Positions 33,434-41,821 of a stretch of DNA of 64,000 nucleotides are shown piece after piece (position 1 is the first letter of the stretch; each line of letters begins with the position of its first letter). A model generated the notes under the pieces. That model had not been told where the DNA came from and searched no databases. It saw only the letters and a program-made list of their open reading frames with translations. The translations under genes were made by a program, and so were the position numbers. Source of the DNA: Nocardioidaceae bacterium (lineage in GTDB: Bacteria; Actinomycetota; Actinomycetes; Propionibacteriales; Nocardioidaceae); contig JAICXL010000003.1 of assembly GCA_025980475.1 (NCBI GenBank), positions 23,289-87,288 on the forward strand, in the 5' to 3' direction.

Positions 33434-33735
33434 GTCAGGTCACTCCACGGGTCTCGGCGGCGAAGAACGAAGGGCCCGGGTCGGCCGGTGGACGACGCGG
33501 GTCAGCGACGAGCGTACGGCGGCAGCACCGGATCGCCCAACCTCGAGCCGCTCGGCATGAGGAACCTCTCAGCGGGCTCCCAGCCACGTTTGAATCCCGG
33601 ACGGGCCGGACCCCGATTTGGCAGCGGATATATCAAGGCGATAGGTTCGGGCGATAGGATCCCCCGATAGGACCACGGGCGAGACCGGTCATCCCGACCA
33701 GACGACCCGACCAGACGACCAGGCAGGAGGCGGAC
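33434..33735. promoter_or_regulatory. padR/PBP intergenic region with 13-bp-spaced CGATAGG repeats
   Basis: No gene is seen in this 300-bp divergent gap. At 33639, 33652 and 33665 the heptamer CGATAGG recurs with exact 13-bp spacing. Just upstream, GATATATC (33628-33635) and TATC-N5-GATA (33631-33643) are dyads resembling PadR-type operators. TAGGAT and TAGGTT inside the repeats could also be -10 elements. The likely role is autoregulation of padR and control of ino1 by PadR; this is inference. Confidence 0.55.
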
Positions 33736-34317
33736 GTGGCCAGCAAGGGCGCGACCCTCGAGCTGGCAGTCCTCGGGCTGCTGCAGGAGACGCCACTGCA
33801 CGGCTACGAGTTGCGCAAGCGACTCAACCTGCTGCTCGGCTGGGGGCGGCTGCTGTCCTACGGCTCGCTCTACCCGGCGCTCAAGCGGATGCTCCGCGCG
33901 GGCTGGATCACCGAGGTCGCCTCGGTGTCCCCCGGCGTTTCGCGCAGGCAGCGGATCGTCTACCAGATCACGCCCGAGGGCGTGAAGTTCTTCGGTGACC
34001 AGATCACCGATTCCGGACCGGCCGCCTGGGAGGACGAGAACTTCAACATGAGGTTCGCGTTCTTCTCTCGCACCAACGCCGACGTCCGACTGCGGATCCT
34101 CGAGGGCCGCCGGCAGCGGCTGCAGGAGCGCCTCGACAGGGCCCGCACCACCCAGCGTGGCGGCCGCAACGGCGACCGCTATGTCACCGAGCTGCAGCGG
34201 CACTCGATCGAGTCCGTCGAACGCGAGGTGCGCTGGCTCACCGACCTGATCGACGCCGAGCGCGGCAGTCAGGTGCGTGAGCCGCACAGGCATCAGCTGA
34301 GAACCAGTCAGGAGTGA
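33736..34317 (+). CDS. PadR-family transcriptional regulator
   Basis: 193 aa. The PadR winged HTH ([50 protein letters not shown]) is followed by a helical effector domain ([20 protein letters not shown]). A GGAGG ribosome site precedes the GTG. It lies 10 bp before ino1, the same pairing as the PadR-like gene beside ino1 in mycobacteria, so it probably controls inositol synthesis. Repeats upstream are candidate operators. Confidence 0.9.
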   Translation: MASKGATLELAVLGLLQETPLHGYELRKRLNLLLGWGRLLSYGSLYPALKRMLRAGWITEVASVSPGVSRRQRIVYQITPEGVKFFGDQITDSGPAAWEDENFNMRFAFFSRTNADVRLRILEGRRQRLQERLDRARTTQRGGRNGDRYVTELQRHSIESVEREVRWLTDLIDAERGSQVREPHRHQLRTSQE

Positions 34318-34327
34318 AGGAGAACCC

Positions 34328-35407
34328 ATGGGATCGGTTCGAGTGGCAATAGTGGGAGTGGGCAACTGCGCCAGCTCCCTTGTGCAGGGCGTGGAGTACT
34401 ACAAGGACGCGGACCCGGCCGGCAACGTGCCCGGCCTGATGCACGTCCGGTTCGGTGACTACCACGTCTCCGACGTGGAGTTCGTCGCAGCGTTCGACGT
34501 CGACGCGAAGAAGGTCGGCTTCGACCTCTCCGAGGCGATCCTGAGCTCCGAGAACAACACGATCCGCATCTGCGACGTTCCCCCTACCGGGATCACCGTC
34601 CAGCGCGGACACACCCTCGACGGGCTGGGCAAGTACTACCAGGAGACCATCGAGGAGGCCGAGTCCGACCCCGTCGACGTCGTCCAGGTGCTCAAGGACA
34701 CGCGGGCCGACGTGCTGGTGTCCTACCTGCCGGTCGGCTCCGAGCACGCCGACAAGTTCTACGCCCAGTGCGCGATCGACGCGGGCGTGGCCTTCGTCAA
34801 CGCGCTGCCGGTCTTCATCGCCTCCGACCCCGAGTGGGCGAAGAAGTTCGAGGACGCCGGGGTGCCGATCATCGGCGACGACATCAAGAGCCAGGTCGGC
34901 GCGACCATCACCCACCGGGTGCTGGCCAAGCTGTTCGAGGACCGGGGCGTGGTCCTGGACCGCACCTACCAGCTCAACGTCGGCGGCAACATGGACTTCA
35001 AGAACATGCTCGAGCGGGAGCGGCTGGAGTCCAAGAAGATCTCCAAGACCCAGTCGGTCACGTCCAACCTCAAGCACGACCTCGGCGCCCGCAACGTGCA
35101 CATCGGGCCGTCGGACTACGTGCAGTGGCTCGACGACCGCAAGTGGGCCTACGTCCGGCTGGAGGGCCGCGCCTTCGGTGACGTCCCGCTGAACCTCGAG
35201 TACAAGCTCGAGGTGTGGGACTCGCCCAACTCGGCCGGCATCATCATCGACGCCATCCGGGCGGCGAAGATCGCCAAGGACCGCGGCATCGGTGGCCCGA
35301 TCCTGTCGGCGTCGTCGTACCTCATGAAGTCGCCGCCGCTGCAGCGCCCCGACGACGAGGGGCGCGCCTCGGTCGAGGCCTTCATCCGCGGTGACGTGGC
35401 GCGCTGA
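34328..35407 (+). CDS. ino1: Inositol-3-phosphate synthase
   Basis: A 359-aa enzyme converting glucose-6-phosphate to inositol-3-phosphate, the precursor of mycothiol and phosphatidylinositol lipids in Actinobacteria. It shows the NAD-binding [60 protein letters not shown] and the C-terminal [25 protein letters not shown] lies 6 nt before the ATG. Co-oriented with padR and followed by a strong hairpin. Confidence 0.96.
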   Translation: MGSVRVAIVGVGNCASSLVQGVEYYKDADPAGNVPGLMHVRFGDYHVSDVEFVAAFDVDAKKVGFDLSEAILSSENNTIRICDVPPTGITVQRGHTLDGLGKYYQETIEEAESDPVDVVQVLKDTRADVLVSYLPVGSEHADKFYAQCAIDAGVAFVNALPVFIASDPEWAKKFEDAGVPIIGDDIKSQVGATITHRVLAKLFEDRGVVLDRTYQLNVGGNMDFKNMLERERLESKKISKTQSVTSNLKHDLGARNVHIGPSDYVQWLDDRKWAYVRLEGRAFGDVPLNLEYKLEVWDSPNSAGIIIDAIRAAKIAKDRGIGGPILSASSYLMKSPPLQRPDDEGRASVEAFIRGDVAR

Positions 35408-35465
35408 AGCACCACTACCCGGTTGACACCCGGTTGACGCCCAGCTGATGCCCGGCTGATCCCGG

Positions 35466-35490
35466 CCCCGGAACCTCCCCGGTTCCGGGG
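35466..35490 (+). terminator. GC-rich hairpin terminator after ino1
   Basis: CCCCGGAACC-TCCCC-GGTTCCGGGG is a perfect 10-bp stem with a 5-nt loop, 59 bp after the ino1 stop. No U-run follows, as is common for actinobacterial L-shaped terminators. It overlaps the expected -35 region of the next gene. Before it, short GGTTGAC/GCTGAT repeats fill 35418-35460. Confidence 0.7.
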
Positions 35491-35513
35491 TCGTCGGGTC
35501 CTAGGGTGCGGGC

Positions 35514-36272
35514 ATGTCCAACGACTACCCGCCGCCACCGCCGCCCCCGCCGTCCTCGCCACCGCCCTACGGCTACGGGTACGGGTACGGCGCTCCCCCA
35601 CCTCGACCCTTCTCCGCCGGCGACGCGTTCGGCTACGGCTGGAAGACCTTCTGGCGCCATCCCGGTCCCTTCATCCTCGTCGCCCTGCTGATGATGGTGG
35701 TCAGTGCGGTGGTCAACGCCATCGGCAGCGGCCTGACCCGTGGTGAGGCGTCCACCGCCGGGCTCTTCAACGGCGCCGCCGTCACCGGCACCCTCTCCGG
35801 TGTCTCGCTGCTGTTCAGCTTCCTCGCCGCGGTCGCGACCGTCTTCTTCAACGCGGCGCTGGTGCGTGGCGCCCTCGACGCCGCCGATGGCCGGCCGGTG
35901 ACCGTCGGGTCGATGTTCGAGCGATGGGACAAGGGGGCGGTCCTGGTCGCCGCGCTGATCGTCGGGGCGCTGAGCACCATCGGCACGATCCTGTGCATCC
36001 TGCCGGGCATCGCGGTGACCTTCCTGGCCTGGTTCACCACGTTCTTCGTGATCGACCGTGGCGCAGCGGCCTGGCAGTCGGTCAAGGCCAGCTTCTCCTT
36101 CACCAGCGGCCATCTCGGCCCGCTGCTGCTGTGTGCCCTGCTCGGGGTCGTGACCCTGGTCATCGGCGCCCTGCTCTGTGGGGTCGGCCTGCTCTTCGCG
36201 GTCCCGATCGTGGTGCTCGCCGGGGCCTACGCCTTCCGGGCGCTGCACGGCCAGCAGGTCGCGGCGCCCTGA
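35514..36272 (+). CDS. Proline-rich multi-pass membrane protein
   Basis: A 252-aa protein not assigned to a named function. A Pro/Tyr/Gly-rich cytoplasmic N-terminus (YPPPPPPPPSSPPPYGYGYG) precedes GDAFGYGWKTFWRHPGPFIL and about five TM helices (LVALLMMVVSAVVNAIG; LLFSFLAAVATVFFNAALV; LVAALIVGALSTIGTILCIL; LLLCALLGVVTLVIGALLC; LFAVPIVVLAGAYAF), a layout like small Pro-rich glycerophosphoryl-phosphodiesterase-type membrane domains. ATG 35514 has TAGGGT 6 nt upstream (leaderless). Confidence 0.8.
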   Translation: MSNDYPPPPPPPPSSPPPYGYGYGYGAPPPRPFSAGDAFGYGWKTFWRHPGPFILVALLMMVVSAVVNAIGSGLTRGEASTAGLFNGAAVTGTLSGVSLLFSFLAAVATVFFNAALVRGALDAADGRPVTVGSMFERWDKGAVLVAALIVGALSTIGTILCILPGIAVTFLAWFTTFFVIDRGAAAWQSVKASFSFTSGHLGPLLLCALLGVVTLVIGALLCGVGLLFAVPIVVLAGAYAFRALHGQQVAAP

Positions 36273-36302
36273 GCCCCCGGCGGGGGGTGGGAGAATGGGG
36301 GC

Positions 36303-36911
36303 GTGAGCGACCTCCAGTGTGCGGCCACCCTCGTCGTGGCGCGGCACGGCGACGCGGACTACGTCGAGAGCTGGTTCTCCGACGAGGGCGGCACGCTGAC
36401 CGCAGCGGGCCGGCGCCAGGCCGAGCGTCTCGCGGAGTCGCTGGCGAGCCGCCGGATCGCCCGGGTGTGGAGCTCCGACAGCTCCCGCGCCGTGCAGACT
36501 GCCGAGATCGTCGCGGCTCGCCTCGACGTCGGCGTCGAGGTGCGCAAGCCGCTGCGCGAGGTCGACCTCGGTGACCTGCTGGGCAAGCCCTTCGACGTCG
36601 ACCTGATCCACCAGGTCACCGACCAGTGGTATGCCGGCGACCTCCAGCCCGGCTTCCCCGGCGGCGAGAACGGCGAGCAGGTGATCGCCCGCTACCACGA
36701 CCAGCTCGCCGAGATCGCCGACCTGCACCGCGGCGAGACCGTGCTCGTCGTCACCCACCAGACGGCCACCTGCATCGCGCTGCCGATGCTGGCCGACAAC
36801 CTGGGGCCGTCGTACGCCCGCGAGAACGAGCTCGGCAACGGTCAGGCCGCCGAGATCATGGTCGACGCTGACGGCTGGCAGGTCACCCGCTGGGCGGGAC
36901 GCGAGTGCTGA
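36303..36911 (+). CDS. Histidine phosphatase family protein
   Basis: A 202-aa phosphoglycerate-mutase-like phosphatase. The catalytic His is in LVVARHGDADY (RHG motif). SSDSSRAVQTAEIV carries the conserved Arg, and the second active-site His is in VVTHQTATCIALPM. The substrate is unknown. The GTG start has GAGAAT 6 nt upstream, compatible with leaderless translation. The MFS gene starts 7 bp after its stop. Confidence 0.9.
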   Translation: MSDLQCAATLVVARHGDADYVESWFSDEGGTLTAAGRRQAERLAESLASRRIARVWSSDSSRAVQTAEIVAARLDVGVEVRKPLREVDLGDLLGKPFDVDLIHQVTDQWYAGDLQPGFPGGENGEQVIARYHDQLAEIADLHRGETVLVVTHQTATCIALPMLADNLGPSYARENELGNGQAAEIMVDADGWQVTRWAGREC

Positions 36912-36918
36912 CCGGCCG

Positions 36919-38208
36919 GTGACCACGCCGACCCCTGCCGGCGCCGAACGGCACCGCGGCGTCCTCGCAGACACGCGCCCCCTGCGCACGCCGGCCTTCC
37001 GCCGGCTGTGGTCGGCCAACATCATCACGGTGGTCGGTGCCCAGCTGACGGTCGTCGCCGTCCCCGCCCAGATCTACGCGCTGACCCGGTCATCGGCCTA
37101 CGTCGGCCTCACCGGGGTCTTCGGCCTCGTGCCACTGGTGGTCTTCGGGCTGTACGGCGGCGCCCTCGCCGACGTGTTGGACCGACGCAAGCTGCTGATC
37201 GTCACGACGTTGGGGATGATCGCGTCGAGCGCGGCCTTCTGGCTGCAGGCGCTCTTCGCCGTCGGCAGCGTCTGGCTGCTGCTCGGCATCTTCGCGATGC
37301 AGCAGGCGTTCTTCGCGGTCAATCAGCCCACCCGCACCGCGGTGCTGCCCCGGATCATCCCGCTGGAGCAGCTGCCCGCCGCGAACGCGCTGAACATGAC
37401 CGTGATGCAGTTCGGCGCGATCGCCGGTCCGATGGTCGGCGGGGCGCTGATCCCGGTCCTCGGGTTCTCCTGGCTCTACCTCACCGACACGATCACCCTC
37501 TTCGCGACACTGTCGGCGGTGATCACCCTGCCGGCGCTGCCGCCGACCGGGCGGGTCGCGCGGGCCGGGTTCCGGTTGGTGCTCGAGGGGTTCGGCTACC
37601 TGCGCGGCCACAAGGTGCTGCTGATGTCCTTCGTCGTGGACATCATCGCGATGCTCTTCGGGATGCCGCGGGCGCTCTTCCCGCAGATCGCCCACCAGAG
37701 CTTCGGCGGGCCGGTCGACGGTGGTCTGGCGTTCGCGCTGCTCTTCGCGGCGATCCCCGCCGGTGCCGTGGTCGGGGGGATCTTCTCGGGTTGGGTCTCG
37801 CGCACCGAGCGGCAGGGGCTCGCCGTCGTGCTCGCCATCGTGGTGTGGGGACTGGCGATGACCGGCTTCGGCGTCGCGACCGGCTTCGCGCATGGAGCGC
37901 CCGGGGGTCTGCTCGCGCTCGCCTTCGTCTCCCTGGCCGTCGGCGGCGCCGCGGACATGGCCTCGGCCGCCTTCCGCTCCACGATGCTGCAGGAGGCCGC
38001 CTCCGACGACGTCCGCGGCCGGCTGCAGGGGGTCTTCATCGTCGTGGTGGGCGGCGGGCCCCGGATCGCCGACGTCGCGCACGGTGGCGCTGCCGCGCTG
38101 GTCGGCACCGCAGCCACTGCCGCGGGCGGCGGCGTGCTGGTGGTGGTGCTCGTGCTGGTCGCGGCGGTGGCCGTGCCGGCGTTCGTGCGCTACCGGGTGA
38201 GCCGGTAG
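36919..38208 (+). CDS. MFS transporter (MFS_3/enterobactin-exporter-like)
   Basis: A 429-aa, twelve-helix major-facilitator protein. It shows TPAFRRLWSANIITVVGAQL, VVFGLYGGALADVLDRRKLL (the loop 2-3 motif), NQPTRTAVLPRIIPLEQLPA and LFGMPRALFPQIA. The DRR loop and the sequence around RSTMLQEAASDDVRGRLQGV are typical of the MFS_3 branch. The substrate is unknown. GTG start, 7 bp downstream of the phosphatase gene, hence probably co-transcribed. Confidence 0.92.
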   Translation: MTTPTPAGAERHRGVLADTRPLRTPAFRRLWSANIITVVGAQLTVVAVPAQIYALTRSSAYVGLTGVFGLVPLVVFGLYGGALADVLDRRKLLIVTTLGMIASSAAFWLQALFAVGSVWLLLGIFAMQQAFFAVNQPTRTAVLPRIIPLEQLPAANALNMTVMQFGAIAGPMVGGALIPVLGFSWLYLTDTITLFATLSAVITLPALPPTGRVARAGFRLVLEGFGYLRGHKVLLMSFVVDIIAMLFGMPRALFPQIAHQSFGGPVDGGLAFALLFAAIPAGAVVGGIFSGWVSRTERQGLAVVLAIVVWGLAMTGFGVATGFAHGAPGGLLALAFVSLAVGGAADMASAAFRSTMLQEAASDDVRGRLQGVFIVVVGGGPRIADVAHGGAAALVGTAATAAGGGVLVVVLVLVAAVAVPAFVRYRVSR

Positions 38209-38223
38209 CCGGGGCGACCGGGC

Positions 38224-39660
38224 CTATCGCGCGGCCCAGTCGAGCAGGGCTGCCCTGGCCTGGTCGTAGGACATCGGTCCGTTGTCCAGGCGCAGCTCCA
38301 GCAGGTGCCGGTACGCCTCGCCGACCCCGGGGCCGGGGCCGATGCCGAGGATCTCCATGATCTGGAAGCCGCTGAGGTCCGGCCGGATCGCCGCGAGCTC
38401 CTCGGCCTCGGACAGCTGCGCGATCCGGGCCTCGAGGTCGTCGTAGGTCCGGCGCAGCCGCTCGGCCTTGCGCCGGTTGCGGGTCGTGCAGTCGGCGCGG
38501 GTGAGCACGTGCAGCCGGTCGAGCTGGTCACCGGCGTCGCGCACGTAGCGGCGGACGGCGGAGTCGGTCCACTCCCCGGACCCATAGCCGTGGAAGCGCA
38601 GGTGCAGCTCCACCAGCCTGCACACCGCGTCGGTCACGTCGCTGGAGAACCGCAGCGCCTGCATCCGCTTGCGGGTCAGCTTGGCGCCGACCACGTCGTG
38701 ATGGTGGAAGGTGACGCTGCCGTCGTCGAGGAACCGCCGGGTCCGCGGCTTGCCGACGTCGTGCATCAGCGCCGCGAAGCGGACGATGAAGTCGGGGCCG
38801 GAGCCCCCGAGCCGGTCCTCGAGCTCGATGGCCTGCTGCAGGACGGTCAGCGTGTGCTCGTAGACATCCTTGTGCCGGTGGTGCTCGTCGTGCTCGAGGG
38901 CGAGCGCAGGCAGCTCCGGGAGGACGTACGACGCCAGCCCGGTCTCGACGAGCAACCGAAGGCCCGGGAGCGGATCCGGCGCGCAGACCAGCTTGACCAG
39001 CTCGTCACGGACGCGCTCGGCCGAGACGATCGTGATCCGCTCCGCCATCGCGCGCATCGCCGCGGCGGCGGCGTCGTCGACGGTGAAGCCGAGCTGCGCG
39101 GCGAACCGGGCGGCCCGCATCATCCGCAGCGGATCGTCGCCGAAGGAGTCCTCGGCGCGGCCCGGTGTGCGCAGCACCCGCTCGGCCAGGTCGACGACCC
39201 CGCCGAACGGGTCCTCGAACCTTCGGTCGGGCAACGTGATCGCCATGGCGTTGACGGTGAAGTCCCTCCGGCCGAGGTCACCGACGAGTGAGTCGCCGTA
39301 CTCCACCGCCGGCTTGCGCGAGGCCGGGTCGTAGGCCTCCGACCGCCAAGTGGTGATCTCCACCTGCCAGCTGCCCTTGCGGGCGCCGATGGTGCCGAAG
39401 GCGCGGCCGATGTCCCAGCGGGCGTCCGCCCAGCCCTCGAGCAGCCGCTCGGTGGTCTCCGGCCGGGCCGACGTGGTCAGGTCGAGGTCGTTGTGCAGCC
39501 GGCCCAGCATCAGGTCCCGTACCGGCCCGCCGACCAGCGCCAGCTGCTCACCGGCCGTCCGGAACCGGGCGCCGAGCTCGTCGATGACCTCCGCGATCGC
39601 GTCCAGCCCGGCGAGCGTCCGGGCCTGCACCTCGCGCAGGAGGATCGGGTCGTCGGACAC
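38224..39660 (-). CDS. cca: CCA tRNA nucleotidyltransferase
   Basis: A 478-aa class II CCA-adding enzyme. The nucleotidyltransferase head has LVGGPVRDLMLGRLHNDLDL (GG and DxD), RRDFTVNAMAI and EDPFGGVVDLAERVLRTPG, then neck and body, with a C-terminal HD domain (FAALMHDVGKPRTR). Equivalent to mycobacterial pcnA in the same place. The GTG start at 39660 has TAGAGT 8 nt upstream; the 92 extra ORF codons upstream run antisense to the DUF6049 gene. Divergent from DUF6049 with a 61-bp gap. Confidence 0.95.
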   Translation of the reverse strand: MSDDPILLREVQARTLAGLDAIAEVIDELGARFRTAGEQLALVGGPVRDLMLGRLHNDLDLTTSARPETTERLLEGWADARWDIGRAFGTIGARKGSWQVEITTWRSEAYDPASRKPAVEYGDSLVGDLGRRDFTVNAMAITLPDRRFEDPFGGVVDLAERVLRTPGRAEDSFGDDPLRMMRAARFAAQLGFTVDDAAAAAMRAMAERITIVSAERVRDELVKLVCAPDPLPGLRLLVETGLASYVLPELPALALEHDEHHRHKDVYEHTLTVLQQAIELEDRLGGSGPDFIVRFAALMHDVGKPRTRRFLDDGSVTFHHHDVVGAKLTRKRMQALRFSSDVTDAVCRLVELHLRFHGYGSGEWTDSAVRRYVRDAGDQLDRLHVLTRADCTTRNRRKAERLRRTYDDLEARIAQLSEAEELAAIRPDLSGFQIMEILGIGPGPGVGEAYRHLLELRLDNGPMSYDQARAALLDWAAR

Positions 39661-39721
39661 GGGAGGCAACTCTAGTTGGCGCCCCCGGGAGCCGCGGGCA
39701 CGGGCCACTAGCATCGGCCCT

Positions 39722-41821
39722 GTGATTGCCGCCCGTCTCCTCGTGCCGGCGGTGGCACTGATGATCGCGATCCTCCCGCTCGTGGGCACGCCGCCTGCCG
39801 CGGCCGACGACGCGGACTCCACCCCGCTGTCGGTGCACATCGACAGCCTCAACCGGGCCGAGATCCCCCGGCACGGCCGGCTGGTCGTCACCGGCACCGT
39901 CACCAACGACTCGAACGAGCAGTGGCAGGACATCAACGTCCACCCGCTGACCTCCTACGACCCGATGACCACCCGCAGCGAGCTGGCCGCCGCGGCGGCC
40001 ACCCCCGCGGACATCTACATAGGTGACCGTCTCGCCGCGCCGCACACCTTCGACCCGATCGGTGACCTCGGCCCCGGGGACTCCGCCAACTTCCGGATCT
40101 CGCTGCCCGCCAGGGCGCTGCACATCTCCGGCGCCCCCGGCGTCTACTGGTTCGGCGTGCACGCGCTCGGTGCCGACGCGGCGGGGCGCGACGCCTACGC
40201 CGACGGCCGGGCGCGCACGTTCCTGCCGCTGCTGCCCCGTCACCACCCCCCGCAGACCCAGGCTGCGGTGGTGCTGCCGTTACGCGTCCAGGTCCGGCGC
40301 GACCCCAGCGGCGCGCTGCTGGACACCTCCACCCTGACCACCGACCTCGCGCCCGGCGGCCTGCTCGACCGCGAGCTCCGCTTCGCCCAGTCGGCCCAGG
40401 GGCAGCCGCTGACCTGGCTGGTCGACCCGGCGGTGCTGCAGGCCGTGGACGACCTCGCCCACGGCAATCCACCCCTGTCGTACGGCGAGCCCACCGACCA
40501 GGGGTCGTCGCCCTCCCCGTCGCCGACTGCCTCACCGACGGTGGAGCCGACGACCGCCCCCGCCGACCCGGACAGTGCCACTCCGGTGGAGAACCAGACG
40601 GCGGCCGGCTGGCTCGAGCGGCTCGAGGGCGCGATGACCGGCCAGGCCGTCCTCGGGCTGCCCTACGCAGACCCCGACGTCGCCGCCGTCGCCCGCCGGC
40701 AACCCGGTCTCCTCAAGCATGCGAGGGCCCTGGCCGACACCACCTTCCGGCAGTTCGGCGTCACCGACAGCCCGGTCGTCGCCCCGGTGGACGGCGTGCT
40801 CAACCGTGCCGCCCTGCACCGGTTGCAGCCCGAGGACATCGTGCTGGTGTCCGACCGCGGCAAGGCGCTGCACCGCAGCGAGTGGCTGACCGGCAACGGC
40901 CACGCGCTCGTCTTCACCGACGCTCGGGCCGCGAGCGGTGGTCCCGCACCGACCCCGCCTTACGACGCGCTGGCCCTGCGCCAGCGCATCGCCGCCGCCG
41001 CGGCCCTGCGGGCCCTGCACCACGACTCGGGCCCGATGGTCGTCGAGCTGCCGATGGGCTGGGACCCAGGATCTGCCTGGCAGCAGGCGCGCTTCTTCGC
41101 CGCGCTGGGCAAGCTGCCCTGGTTGCAGCTCACGTCGGTCACCCCGGACGGCACGGCGCCGGTCCACACCGGCGCACTGCCCTACCCTCACGCGGCGGAG
41201 CACCGGCAGGTGCCCGCGTCCAACGTCGCCGTCGCCCACCGGCTGGTGGTCACCGGGGCGACCCTGAGCAGCGTGCTCGCGACCGACAACGACGTGCCGC
41301 AACGCCTTACCGGGGCCGCCCTGGCAGGGGTCTCCTACCACGCGCGCGACACCCCGAGGATCGCCCGCCACCAGACCGCGGAGCTCAATCACTCCATCCA
41401 CGAGACCCTGCGGCAGATAACCATCACCGGCACGGACTTCGTCACCCTCTCCGGCGGGTCCGGCTCGCTGACCGTGTCCCTGGTCAACGGGCTCAAGGTG
41501 CCGGTCACGGTCGGCATCGCGGCGCGCAGCGAATCCCCGGGCGTGCGGATCGACACCCCCAAGCCCGTGCAGGTCGCGGCCGGACAGCGCACCACGTTGC
41601 GGGTGGGGGCCAGCTCCAGGGCGGTCGGCGTGCACCAGATCACTCTCACCCCGATCTCGGAGACCGGGCACCGGCTGGGCACGCCCCTCGTCTTCAGCCT
41701 GCGCACCAGTGACGTCGGGCGGTGGATCTGGGTCGTGCTCGGCGCCGGCGGCGCCCTCCTCGCCTTCGCGATCGCACGCCGGCTCGTCCGCCGGGCGCGC
41801 GCCGGCAGGCGGCCGGCGTGA
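39722..41821 (+). CDS. DUF6049-family secreted/membrane protein
   Basis: A 699-aa protein. A signal peptide (LLVPAVALMIAILPLVGTPP, AAADDAD) is followed by an extracellular part with LSVHIDSLNRAEIPRHGRLV and VRRDPSGALLD, a Ser/Pro/Thr-rich linker, and a C-terminal TM helix (IWVVLGAGGALLAFAIARRL) with a basic tail. It is the positional equivalent of mycobacterial Rv3909, upstream of the MurJ gene; function unknown, envelope-related by context. The GTG start has TAGCAT 7 nt upstream. The stop overlaps the murJ start (GTGA). Confidence 0.85.
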   Translation: MIAARLLVPAVALMIAILPLVGTPPAAADDADSTPLSVHIDSLNRAEIPRHGRLVVTGTVTNDSNEQWQDINVHPLTSYDPMTTRSELAAAAATPADIYIGDRLAAPHTFDPIGDLGPGDSANFRISLPARALHISGAPGVYWFGVHALGADAAGRDAYADGRARTFLPLLPRHHPPQTQAAVVLPLRVQVRRDPSGALLDTSTLTTDLAPGGLLDRELRFAQSAQGQPLTWLVDPAVLQAVDDLAHGNPPLSYGEPTDQGSSPSPSPTASPTVEPTTAPADPDSATPVENQTAAGWLERLEGAMTGQAVLGLPYADPDVAAVARRQPGLLKHARALADTTFRQFGVTDSPVVAPVDGVLNRAALHRLQPEDIVLVSDRGKALHRSEWLTGNGHALVFTDARAASGGPAPTPPYDALALRQRIAAAAALRALHHDSGPMVVELPMGWDPGSAWQQARFFAALGKLPWLQLTSVTPDGTAPVHTGALPYPHAAEHRQVPASNVAVAHRLVVTGATLSSVLATDNDVPQRLTGAALAGVSYHARDTPRIARHQTAELNHSIHETLRQITITGTDFVTLSGGSGSLTVSLVNGLKVPVTVGIAARSESPGVRIDTPKPVQVAAGQRTTLRVGASSRAVGVHQITLTPISETGHRLGTPLVFSLRTSDVGRWIWVVLGAGGALLAFAIARRLVRRARAGRRPA

